From Bacteroidia bacterium (GTDB taxonomy: Bacteria; Bacteroidota; Bacteroidia; Bacteroidales; BM523), in NCBI GenBank assembly GCA_016209245.1, contig JACQWN010000194.1:1-8368 (forward strand): 8,368 nucleotides of DNA, in the 5' to 3' direction. The first letter of the stretch is position 1, and the number at the start of each line of letters is the position of its first letter. Below, piece by piece: positions 1 through 7,336 of this stretch. The notes under the pieces were generated by a model. The model did not search any database. It was not told the origin of the DNA and was given only the letters and a program-made list of their open reading frames with translations. The position numbers were made by a program, and so were the translations under genes.

Positions 1-2
1 AA

Positions 3-3000
3 ACAGAAGAAAATAAAAATTATAAAAATTTTCTGATTCCATCGCTCCACATTATTTTGTTTCTGTTTGTTACAGACATATTTTCCCAGCCCGTTGCAAA
101 TTTCAGTTCCGATATTCATATTGCATGCGCTCCGCAAATAATTCATTTCTTTGATCAATCGGAAGGCGCTCCGACTTCATGGTTCTGGGATTTTGGAAAC
201 AATAACACATCAACGCTTCAAAACCCGGATGTTATCTACGGTGAGCCCGGCGCTTATACAGTAATTTTGGTAGTCTCAAATAATTCCGGAAGCGATACAT
301 TAATAAAACCATACTATATCACTGCTTTTTCACCTCCGGTTTGCGGTTTTGAGATTTCCGATTCGTCAGCTTGCATACATGATATCATTAACTTTTTTGA
401 TGCCTCCATTCCGCAATCATGTTCAATTGCCCATTGGTTCTGGGATTTTGGCGATGGCAGCAACTCGAATCTGCAAAATGCTCAATATGCTTACCAGACT
501 CCTGGCATCTATACTGTTTCCCTTCTTGTTACCGATATCAACGGTTGCAATAGCTTTTATCATATAGATAATATAATTACAGTTAATGAGATACAGGCAG
601 ATTTCAGCTATTCTGTGACAAGTTGCAACTTTCCAATAAATATTAGTTTTGAGAATTTATCAAGCGGAATCGGGCTAACCTGTTTATGGTATTTTGGAGA
701 TGGAAATAGCTCGACCCTTTCAAATCCTCAACATTCTTACAACATTCCCGGTGCTTACTATGTTTCGTTGAATATAACGGATGAAATGGGATGCTCAGAT
801 TCGACAGCACAGGATATTAGCATGTCAAATTATAATACAGACTTCAGTTTTACCACCGACTGCGAGGACAATGACTCGATATCGTTTCAATTTAACGATT
901 TATCAGTACCTACGCCTGTTACGTGGTTCTGGTCATTTAGTGACGGAGGTACCGATACTGTTCAAAATCCGGTGCATATTTATACTGATAGCCTGGAAGT
1001 GGTTATTTCACTTACGGTAGTATATGAGCTAGGCTGCTCCGATACTTTCGTTAAAGCTTATCAACCGCTTATCGCTTCATACCAAGCCGAAACCCTCTAT
1101 TGTTCATCGCCCTTCCAAGTCGCTTTTAATAATCAAACGCAAGGTTCGGAGCCATTGAGCTATGAATGGAATTTTGGCGACGGACAGAGCGATACAATAG
1201 AAAATCCCATACATTCCTATTCATTGCCTGCTTCGGTTATATTTCGTAAATTTAGTATTAATTATTATGTCTCAGACAATTACGGATGTAAAGACACATT
1301 ACTTGATTCTATATTTTTTTCCAGACCATATACCGATTTTGAAGCTAACATTGCGAGTGGCTGCATACCCCTTGATATAGAGTTTACTGATAAAAGCATT
1401 TCCCCCGATACAATAGTCGAATGGTTCTGGAATTTTGGCGATGGCGTTACTTCTACTGAGCAGAATCCCGTGCATACTTATACAGATACAGGCGTTTTCT
1501 CAGTGACTCTGAAAGTATTCACCGAAATGGGCTGTGAAGATACATCAACCTTTGACGGTTATATTAAAGCGGGAATAAAGCCCGATTTTGTTGATTTTAT
1601 TCTTAGTTACGAAAATCTTGGCTGCTATGAGAATTATTTCACCATGGACACTCTTTGTTTTATGCATGAATATTTAATTATTGATTCTTCCGGTTATAGC
1701 GATACTTCAATTTATCCCAACTGCTGGAAATGGGCGATGAATCCTAATACTTTTCACAGTTTCGATTACTTTGTTTTTTCACAAGCGGAAACAGATACTC
1801 TAAATTCCAAAATAATGTCAATAGGATGGAATGAGCTTGTGCATTTAGCGGGTTATAACGAATGTTATGATACTATTATCCGGTGGATATATGTGGCGCC
1901 ACCTGCAGACTTAATTTTTCTATCTGAAGGTTACTGGGCTGCCTGCTCTCCTCCATTATCCGTTGGAATTTTTCAGCATTGCTATACTTGTACATCCATA
2001 TTAAATTTTTATATGACCGATTTACAGACTGGGGTAATGACCGATCTTGATCCGGATGATATTACCTATATGACATTCGACCATTCAGGACGGTACTCTA
2101 TGTATATCTCGGCGATAAATGATACTATAAAGCACGGTGGATGCGGTTTTTGTAATTCTGCATACCTGATTACCATTGATAGCGCAAGCGCCGGTTTTAA
2201 TATTATGCCTGATACGGCTTGTGATAGATGGAATACCTATCATTTTTCCGACACTACATTCAGCCGTTTTGGAAATATTTATCAGGTAGCATGGAGCTTC
2301 GGCGATGGTGATACGCTGATGAACGATTCGGTTCGTTATATTATCTACTACGATACTGTTAAACAATTCATGTCGTTAACCGATACTGTTTTTCCGGCTC
2401 AGATTGAAGGTACTGATACTACTATGAATCCTGTACGCAATGTTGACGGAAACCACGACGGGCATACTGTCGGCACATACAAATACCCGGTGCATACTTA
2501 CAGGGATACTGGAACTTATATTGTAAAATGCTCGGTTTTAATTCACGTTTTTTTCCGTCCAGGTAAAATTTGTGGAGATTTTCTGGATTGTTGGTATTTT
2601 ATATATGATACTATCAGGGTTGATTATCCGATTTATCCTGATTTTGAGGTGGACCTTTCCGGTTGCGATTCTATTATTGCCGCATTTCGTGACATTTCTA
2701 TCGCGAGAGATTCGATTGTTTACCGCGAATGGGACTTTGGCGATGGAAGCCCAGTTGATACGACGGAAAATCCGGTACATATTTATCATAATACAGAAAA
2801 TTATTCAGTTACTTTAATACTTGAAGACAGCAGGGGATGCCGTGATACGATTGTAAAACAGGATATTATCCAGACACATAATCCTTCCGCCGTTTTTGCT
2901 GTCACGCCACAGCCTGCCTGTTTTGGCGAACAAGTAACCATGATATGCAATGCTCAAGACAGCACTTGGATATACAACTGGAGCTTCGGAAACGGAACTA

Positions 3001-3923
3001 CCGACACATCAATATCTCCTTTATATACATATCCTGCCCCGGGAAACTATACTGCATCATTAACAGTGACCGACACTAACAATTGCAGCGACTCCGCCTC
3101 TTTTTTTCTCCATATTGCTGAAAATCCGCTCGCTTCTTTTACCGCCGATACCATAACAGGCATTTGTCCGCCGGTTCCGGTAATATTCTGCGATTCTTCA
3201 TCCGGGTCTATAATATCATGGCAATGGGATTTCGGTGACGGGATGACCGCTGTGTTCCAGAATCCAAGCCATATCTATACTGAAACCGGTATTTATAATA
3301 TTATACAAATAGTCGTTGATACCAACGGTTGCTCCGACACATTGATTATGCCCAGCTATATCGCTATAATAGGTCCGTCAGGAAATTATACAGCTACTCC
3401 TGATTCCGGCTGTCTTCCACATCCGGTTCATTTTATCGCTAATGCAAATTATACAGATTATTATTTCTGGGATTTCGGCGACGGCAGCATCACTCATATT
3501 TCGGCACAGGAACAAGGCGATAACGTGACACATACATATTTATCTCCCGGCGTTTTTACCCCAGCGCTTATTCTTGAAAATGCAAATAAATGTTTGTATA
3601 TAGTCCCGCCTTCAATAAGTATTTACGTTTTTAAATGGCCGACAGCCCTCTTCTCCTATAATTCCATAATACAGGATCAAACGGTTGAGTTTATCAATCA
3701 ATCGGAAAATTCAGATTCCTGGCTATGGTATTTCGGTAACGGCGATTCATCCCGGTTAATGAATCCTGTCTATTCTTACCCCGAACCAGGCGATTATTTC
3801 ATCATAATGATTGCGAATAATAAAGCCGGATGCACCGATACAGTTTTTACAAAAATATATGTTCCTTCCGAAACCACAGGAACAAGGAACGTATTCCTAT
3901 TATATTCAAGCCAAAGTAGCTAA
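3..3923 (+). CDS. Secreted multi-PKD-repeat surface protein, 5' end cut by window edge, C-terminal sorting domain disrupted
   Basis: This is a large cell-surface or secreted protein, probably an adhesin-like T9SS cargo; its ligand cannot be told. An ATG-less frame is open from position 3. It encodes a basic/polar start (KNYKN), a hydrophobic stretch (FLIPSLHIILFLF) and FSQ near 81-89, which together read as a signal peptide. The true ATG therefore probably lies just left of the window; the in-window TTG at 57 would cut the signal peptide. About 14 PKD-type modules of ~80 residues follow. Most carry a W-x-FG-D/N-G motif, an NPxHxY turn and a final GC-x-D. Modules 1-6 (about 90-1571) and 10-14 (about 2625-3870) are canonical. 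Modules 7-8 are degenerate, and module 9 has a ~50-residue insert. The family normally ends in a type B (CHU_C) sorting domain; here it is collapsed and out of frame (see 3865-3972). As it stands, the product may not be exported or attached. Confidence 0.88.
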   Translation, partial: TEENKNYKNFLIPSLHIILFLFVTDIFSQPVANFSSDIHIACAPQIIHFFDQSEGAPTSWFWDFGNNNTSTLQNPDVIYGEPGAYTVILVVSNNSGSDTLIKPYYITAFSPPVCGFEISDSSACIHDIINFFDASIPQSCSIAHWFWDFGDGSNSNLQNAQYAYQTPGIYTVSLLVTDINGCNSFYHIDNIITVNEIQADFSYSVTSCNFPINISFENLSSGIGLTCLWYFGDGNSSTLSNPQHSYNIPGAYYVSLNITDEMGCSDSTAQDISMSNYNTDFSFTTDCEDNDSISFQFNDLSVPTPVTWFWSFSDGGTDTVQNPVHIYTDSLEVVISLTVVYELGCSDTFVKAYQPLIASYQAETLYCSSPFQVAFNNQTQGSEPLSYEWNFGDGQSDTIENPIHSYSLPASVIFRKFSINYYVSDNYGCKDTLLDSIFFSRPYTDFEANIASGCIPLDIEFTDKSISPDTIVEWFWNFGDGVTSTEQNPVHTYTDTGVFSVTLKVFTEMGCEDTSTFDGYIKAGIKPDFVDFILSYENLGCYENYFTMDTLCFMHEYLIIDSSGYSDTSIYPNCWKWAMNPNTFHSFDYFVFSQAETDTLNSKIMSIGWNELVHLAGYNECYDTIIRWIYVAPPADLIFLSEGYWAACSPPLSVGIFQHCYTCTSILNFYMTDLQTGVMTDLDPDDITYMTFDHSGRYSMYISAINDTIKHGGCGFCNSAYLITIDSASAGFNIMPDTACDRWNTYHFSDTTFSRFGNIYQVAWSFGDGDTLMNDSVRYIIYYDTVKQFMSLTDTVFPAQIEGTDTTMNPVRNVDGNHDGHTVGTYKYPVHTYRDTGTYIVKCSVLIHVFFRPGKICGDFLDCWYFIYDTIRVDYPIYPDFEVDLSGCDSIIAAFRDISIARDSIVYREWDFGDGSPVDTTENPVHIYHNTENYSVTLILEDSRGCRDTIVKQDIIQTHNPSAVFAVTPQPACFGEQVTMICNAQDSTWIYNWSFGNGTTDTSISPLYTYPAPGNYTASLTVTDTNNCSDSASFFLHIAENPLASFTADTITGICPPVPVIFCDSSSGSIISWQWDFGDGMTAVFQNPSHIYTETGIYNIIQIVVDTNGCSDTLIMPSYIAIIGPSGNYTATPDSGCLPHPVHFIANANYTDYYFWDFGDGSITHISAQEQGDNVTHTYLSPGVFTPALILENANKCLYIVPPSISIYVFKWPTALFSYNSIIQDQTVEFINQSENSDSWLWYFGNGDSSRLMNPVYSYPEPGDYFIIMIANNKAGCTDTVFTKIYVPSETTGTRNVFLLYSSQSS

Positions 3924-3972
3924 CAAAGGCGCTCCCCTGTTTCAGAAAGGGACGATTAGCTTATTACGATAA
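3865..3972 (+). pseudogene. Frame-shifted remnant of the CHU_C (type B T9SS) C-terminal sorting domain
   Basis: In the +1 frame relative to the PKD gene, codons from about 3871 read KPQEQGTYSYYIQAK, then VANKGAPLFQKG, then TISLLR and a TAA at 3970-3972. This matches the end of gliding-motility-associated C-terminal domains, where 'G-KP-x-x-QGTY-x-Y-x-I-x-A-K' precedes a 'KG-T-x-x-L-x-R' terminus. The main frame supplies only the domain's usual opening (IYVPSE, 3855-3872). The central ~50-60 residues, with the expected FTPNGDG-like and RWG / GWDG-like motifs, are absent. The simplest reading is an internal deletion, not a multiple of three, with its junction near 3868-3876. The old stop would lie 4 bases before the PorP/SprF start, which supports the shifted frame as the ancestral one. 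An assembly collapse between similar domains is the main alternative. Confidence 0.75.
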
Positions 3973-3976
3973 TATT

Positions 3977-5023
3977 ATGATGAATAAGACGCTTAATAAT
4001 AACTATATTCCCGCTTTCTGCTGCATAGTATCAATTATGTTTATTCATAGAATAAACATAGCTCAGGATATTCATTTTTCCCAGTGCTACTCGTCACCCT
4101 TAACGCTTAATCCTTCCATGTCGGGCGATATTAACGGCAATATACGGGTGGCGCTGAATCACCGCAACCAGTGGAATACTATCTCCGTACCTTTTGTTAC
4201 TTCGGCAGTATCGTTTGATGCAAAGATGCTTGAAAGCGAGCTTAAGGGTGATGCTTTTGGCGTTGGTATGATATTGATTTCAGATAAAGCGGGTGAAGCG
4301 AATTTCAGTCAGCTACAAGCAATCGGCAATCTGGCGTTTTTAAAAAAGTTCGACTGTGAAACGGCTCATATCGTGTCTTTAGGTATTCAGCCGGGGATTT
4401 TTCAAAAACAAATTAATTTTTCGTCGCTTACCTTTTCAAGCCAGTTTTATGGTGAAGATTTCGATACAAATCTGCCTAGCGGTGAAAATGAAATGCAAAA
4501 TAAAATCACCGGCTTTGATCTTAATGCAGGAATGATGTACAAAGCGATTTTTCATTCGGGCAGCACTATTGACGGAGGATTGGCATTTTTTCACCTGACC
4601 CGTTCCAACGAATCCATGCTTGGAAAAGAAAATAGAATGTCTATACGCAGTGTCGCTCATTATCGCGCCGGTTTTATTATCAAGGAGAAGCTCAAGCTCG
4701 GAGGTATAATATTGTTCATGACACAAAGTAAAGCCAAAGAAATCTGCCTTATGGGTATTTCCGAATATGCTTTGCATACATGGAAAAATAAAAATATTGA
4801 TTTAATTCTTAGCTCAGGCATCAGGGTTTCAGATGCTATCATTTTCAGCGCCGGCGCCCGTTATGAAAAAATTGAATGCATCTTTTCATACGATCTGAAT
4901 ATCTCGACGCTTCACGTCGCTAGCAATTATCACGGCGCTTTTGAAATCGCACTGATTTTTAATGACAAAATATTTACAGATTATAAAAAAATACCGTTCA
5001 TAATACCTTGTCAAAGAATATAA
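3977..5023 (+). CDS. PorP/SprF family type IX secretion outer-membrane protein
   Basis: This 348-residue protein belongs to the PorP/SprF family, whose members are outer-membrane beta-barrel components or cargo-specific partners of the T9SS. A signal peptide spans about residues 1-30 (hydrophobic AFCCIVSIMFI, cleavage near NIAQ-D). It is followed by the family's N-terminal signature: DIHFSQ, SPLTLNPSMSG, then NHRNQW and SVSFDAK-like strands. Amphipathic strands continue to the end, and the short 'PCQRI' tail resembles the family's usual terminal CPRF-like motif. Length is normal for the family. The start is one of two adjacent ATG codons (3977 or 3980), with no clear Shine-Dalgarno site. The gene lies 53 bases after the present stop of the PKD gene but 4 bases after that gene's probable ancestral stop, so the two were almost certainly cotranscribed. 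By analogy with SprB-SprF, the likely role is export or surface attachment of the upstream PKD protein. It appears intact. Confidence 0.9.
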   Translation: MMNKTLNNNYIPAFCCIVSIMFIHRINIAQDIHFSQCYSSPLTLNPSMSGDINGNIRVALNHRNQWNTISVPFVTSAVSFDAKMLESELKGDAFGVGMILISDKAGEANFSQLQAIGNLAFLKKFDCETAHIVSLGIQPGIFQKQINFSSLTFSSQFYGEDFDTNLPSGENEMQNKITGFDLNAGMMYKAIFHSGSTIDGGLAFFHLTRSNESMLGKENRMSIRSVAHYRAGFIIKEKLKLGGIILFMTQSKAKEICLMGISEYALHTWKNKNIDLILSSGIRVSDAIIFSAGARYEKIECIFSYDLNISTLHVASNYHGAFEIALIFNDKIFTDYKKIPFIIPCQRI

Positions 5024-5060
5024 TTTTTCAGTTAAAGAAAACAACATCTTTTCTCCCATC

Positions 5061-5105
5061 CTCTGCGAAATTTTGAAATTTTAAAAATTTCAAAATTTCG
5101 CAGAG
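5061..5105. repeat. Perfect 45-base palindrome between the PorP/SprF and OmpA-family genes
   Basis: Two 22-base arms are exactly complementary around a single central base (5083). Each arm is CTCTGC followed by two copies of GAAATTTT on the left, with the inverse on the right. A weaker outer pairing may extend it: CTCC at 5053-5056 can face GGAG at 5113-5116. It is not followed by a T tract, so it is not a classical terminator. It could be an mRNA-processing or stability hairpin that lets the two genes be expressed at different levels, or a dispersed palindromic element. Confidence 0.85.
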
Positions 5106-5112
5106 AGAAACT

Positions 5113-5116
5113 GGAG
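5113..5116 (+). promoter_or_regulatory. Possible Shine-Dalgarno site of the OmpA-family gene
   Basis: GGAG lies 13 bases before the ATG at 5130, in the context CTGGAGAAAG. The spacing is longer than ideal, and Bacteroidota often do not rely on such sites. It is of interest because it sits on the shoulder of the 5061-5105 palindrome and could be paired with CTCC at 5053-5056. Confidence 0.3.
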
Positions 5117-5129
5117 AAAGACATTTTAT

Positions 5130-7022
5130 ATGTTATTTAAAGAACAATGTAATATTATTTTTTGTTGTTTTTTCCTTTTATTACCGGTATTCAACGGGAA
5201 CGGACAGGATACCCTTAATTTGAAATTTAATAATTACAAGACTCTGAAGCTTGCCAACCGGTGTTACGATGATGCAAATTATTATCCCGCTATTGATTTG
5301 TATAAAAAATTATATGCGGTGGATCCTGAAAATATATCTGTCATCATAAAGCTGGCTGAATGTTACGTTCAAATCAGGGATTACCTGCCGGCAATGAAAA
5401 TGTATAAGGAAACCCTTGATAAGGATGCCCAATACTATCCACTTGCCAGGTATTACTATGCATTAATGTTAAAAATGAATGGTAAATATGAAGAAGCATT
5501 ACAGGCATTTTCTGATTTCAGTAAAGAATATACAGGTGTTGATTTTTATTTATATAAAAACAAGGCGAAAGATGAAATCGTTAATTGCCAGTTTGCTATA
5601 AGCGCTCTGAAAATGAAAAACGATTCAATATATATTGAAAACATTGAAGAAATCAATAATGATAATTCCGATTTTGCACCTGTGATTTATGGTGACAATG
5701 TGCTGATTTTTTCTTCTCTTCCTGCCGATCATGCTATTAATCGGGATAACGATACTTTAACTTTTATCAGGTTATATAAATCCGAAATTAATAAGCAGGG
5801 GGCGTTTAATCGTCCGGAATTATTGGAAGGACCGTTTAATACAAGCGAAATGCACACAGCAAATGGCTGTTTTTTCCCTGATAAAAAAAGGTTCTGTTTC
5901 ACACGTTGCAGACAGAGCTGGGACCGCAGGATTATATGCACGGTATTTATTAGCGAATATATTGATAATATTTTGAAAGAGCCGGAAAAACTATGTGAAG
6001 AAATCAACCTTCCAGGTTATACCGCCACTCATCCTAATATCGGGGTTACAGAAGACAAAAGGGAAATATTGTATTTTGTATCAGACAGGCCGGGTGGCAT
6101 TGGTGGTCTGGATATATGGTGCAGTGAAATTTCCGCCGATAATACCTGCACTCCGCCTGTTAATCTTGGCAACAAAATAAATACCCAAGGCGATGAAGCG
6201 ACTCCTTTTTTCGATTCAAAAACACAGACTCTTTATTTCAGCTCAGACGGGTGGAATAATATAGGCGGATTGGATATTTTTAAATCCGAAATGAGAAAGA
6301 GCAAATGGAGTATGGCTCAGAATATGGGGATACCAATAAACTCGAGCGTTGATGACTTTTATTATATTCTATCGGGCGAACCTAGCAAAGGATTTTTAGT
6401 ATCGAACCGTTCCGGCGGTAATTCAGCAATCGGTGAAACCTGCTGTGATGATATATATTGGTTCGGAACAAAACCGCGTATGGTTCATAATGCACTGCTT
6501 GATACCGAAACTATATTAGCTGAACGTGATACTGTAAAAATTACTCTTGATAGCATGCGAGATAGTTTGAATAAGGATATTTTACTCATGAAAAAAATCG
6601 AAAATATAAAAATTGAAGAAGTGAGCGAGATAGAAAATATTGAAGAAAATGTTTCATATATTATTAATAATATTTTCTTTGATTTTGATAAAGCGACATT
6701 GACAGCCGAATCGCTGAAAGAGCTTGATAATCTTGTTTCAGTTCTGGGGAAAAAATCTGAAGCGCTTGTCGAAATATCGGCTCATACCGACAGCAAAGGC
6801 AGCGACAGCTATAATATTAACCTTTCACAACGCCGGGCTGAATCGGTGGTCAGGTGCCTAATATCCAAAGGGATAAAAAAGGAACGGCTTATAGCGAAAG
6901 GATATGGAGAAACACGACCTGTCGCTCCGAACACTCACCCCGACAGCAGGGACAATCCCGGCGGCAGGGCGATGAACAGAAGGGTTGAATTCAAATTAGT
7001 TGGAAAAGTAATTATGAATTGA
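5130..7022 (+). CDS. TPR / PD40 beta-propeller / OmpA-family peptidoglycan-binding protein (PorE-like)
   Basis: This 630-residue envelope protein probably links the outer-membrane secretion complex to the cell wall. A signal peptide covers residues 1-26 (hydrophobic IIFCCFFLLLPVF, cleavage near GNGQ-D). No convincing lipobox precedes its cysteines. About three TPR repeats span 39-136. A PD40/WD40-like propeller spans about 180-446, with blades such as YFVSDRPGGIGGLDIW (315-330) and LYFSSDGWNNIGGLDIF (368-384). A Lys/Glu-rich linker follows at 450-508. The OmpA C-terminal domain (511-626) has FFDFDK, HTD (D554) and the N-x-x-LS-x-x-RA motif (562-570, R569). D554 and R569 have the 15-residue spacing of the diaminopimelate-contacting Asp and Arg of OmpA, and the domain ends in NRRVEF. 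PorE has the same order but adds a carboxypeptidase-regulatory-like domain, which I do not see here. The gene sits downstream of PorP/SprF, a common pairing in Bacteroidota. Confidence 0.9.
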   Translation: MLFKEQCNIIFCCFFLLLPVFNGNGQDTLNLKFNNYKTLKLANRCYDDANYYPAIDLYKKLYAVDPENISVIIKLAECYVQIRDYLPAMKMYKETLDKDAQYYPLARYYYALMLKMNGKYEEALQAFSDFSKEYTGVDFYLYKNKAKDEIVNCQFAISALKMKNDSIYIENIEEINNDNSDFAPVIYGDNVLIFSSLPADHAINRDNDTLTFIRLYKSEINKQGAFNRPELLEGPFNTSEMHTANGCFFPDKKRFCFTRCRQSWDRRIICTVFISEYIDNILKEPEKLCEEINLPGYTATHPNIGVTEDKREILYFVSDRPGGIGGLDIWCSEISADNTCTPPVNLGNKINTQGDEATPFFDSKTQTLYFSSDGWNNIGGLDIFKSEMRKSKWSMAQNMGIPINSSVDDFYYILSGEPSKGFLVSNRSGGNSAIGETCCDDIYWFGTKPRMVHNALLDTETILAERDTVKITLDSMRDSLNKDILLMKKIENIKIEEVSEIENIEENVSYIINNIFFDFDKATLTAESLKELDNLVSVLGKKSEALVEISAHTDSKGSDSYNINLSQRRAESVVRCLISKGIKKERLIAKGYGETRPVAPNTHPDSRDNPGGRAMNRRVEFKLVGKVIMN

Positions 7023-7068
7023 TATAAAATTTAATTCATTACATATTATGTTTTTCATGCAATATATA

Positions 7069-7110
7069 TTTTATACTGCACAAAATTAGTGTTTTTTGTG
7101 CAGTATAAAA
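7069..7110 (+). terminator. 17-bp hairpin at the end of the OmpA-family gene, probable operon terminator
   Basis: TTTTATACTGCACAAAA (7069-7085) pairs perfectly with 7094-7110 around an 8-base loop, 46 bases after the TGA at 7020-7022. The position suits a transcript 3' end. A T tract does not follow at once; the next T5 starts near 7123. It may therefore be a 3'-end-stabilising stem or a symmetric operator rather than a textbook intrinsic terminator. Confidence 0.5.
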
Positions 7111-7260
7111 ATATTATTGTCAGTTTTTATTTATTTGGATAAAAATTCCTTGAATTTATGGAACAGCAATCCATATGGGAGTGGCAAAAAAATTTCTTTT
7201 GACTGAACCGCTCTATAGAAGAATATTATACTATTTTTGTAACTATTAATTAAATTATTA

Positions 7261-7289
7261 CGAACATTTCGACAAGCTCAATGCAACGC
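7261..7289. repeat. Possible copy of a dispersed intergenic repeat (core TTTCGACAAGCTCAATG)
   Basis: The core TTCGACAAGCTCAATG resembles a short intergenic repeat I recall in many bacterial genomes, including Bacteroidota (TTCGACAAGCTCAG-type). It directly abuts the ACGAA/TTCGT inverted repeat, so both may be parts of one non-autonomous element. Only one copy is in this window, so its repetitive nature is inferred, not seen. Confidence 0.35.
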
Positions 7290-7336
7290 TTACGAATTAC
7301 GAATTTGTCAACCACGAACACTTTCGTAATTCGTAA
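7290..7336. repeat. 14-bp inverted repeat within an ACGAA/TTCGT repeat block
   Basis: TTACGAATTACGAA (7290-7303) is exactly complementary to TTCGTAATTCGTAA (7323-7336), with a 19-base loop. The wider block has four ACGAA motifs (7260, 7292, 7299, 7314) and then four TTCGT motifs (7323, 7330, 7338, 7350). An alternative stem, TACGAATTT (7298-7306) with AAATTCGTA (7335-7343), ends directly at T8 (7344-7351) and would look like an intrinsic terminator. The two stems share bases and exclude each other. Confidence 0.7.

Noticed and set aside
2085..2366. A 93-codon open frame on the minus strand inside the PKD gene
   Set aside because: It lies fully under strongly motif-supported PKD coding sequence on the other strand, and its translation shows no known motif.
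60..3870. The repeated PKD modules as a DNA-level tandem repeat array
   Set aside because: The modules are alike at the protein level only; nucleotide identity between them is too low to suggest recent duplication.
4436..4842. Overlapping minus-strand open frames (113 and 60 codons) inside the PorP/SprF gene
   Set aside because: Both lie opposite a clear family member and carry no domain of their own.
7158..7202. A 14-codon open frame starting ATG at 7158 (MEQQSIWEWQKNFF), with about 16 further in-frame codons after the stop, as a possible gene relic
   Set aside because: Too short, no recognisable family, no ribosome-binding site, and the surrounding region is AT-rich intergenic sequence; it may be chance.
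7175..7207. A 10-codon frame starting at ATG 7175 (MGVAKKISFD) as a leader peptide
   Set aside because: No partner gene close behind it, no regulatory-residue run, and no Shine-Dalgarno site; the distance to the deformylase start is about 200 bases.
7199..7239. A full Bacteroidota promoter formed by TTG (7199-7201) and TATTTTTG (7232-7239)
   Set aside because: The gap of 30 bases between the two elements is well beyond the usual ~19-21, so only the -7-like box is noted.
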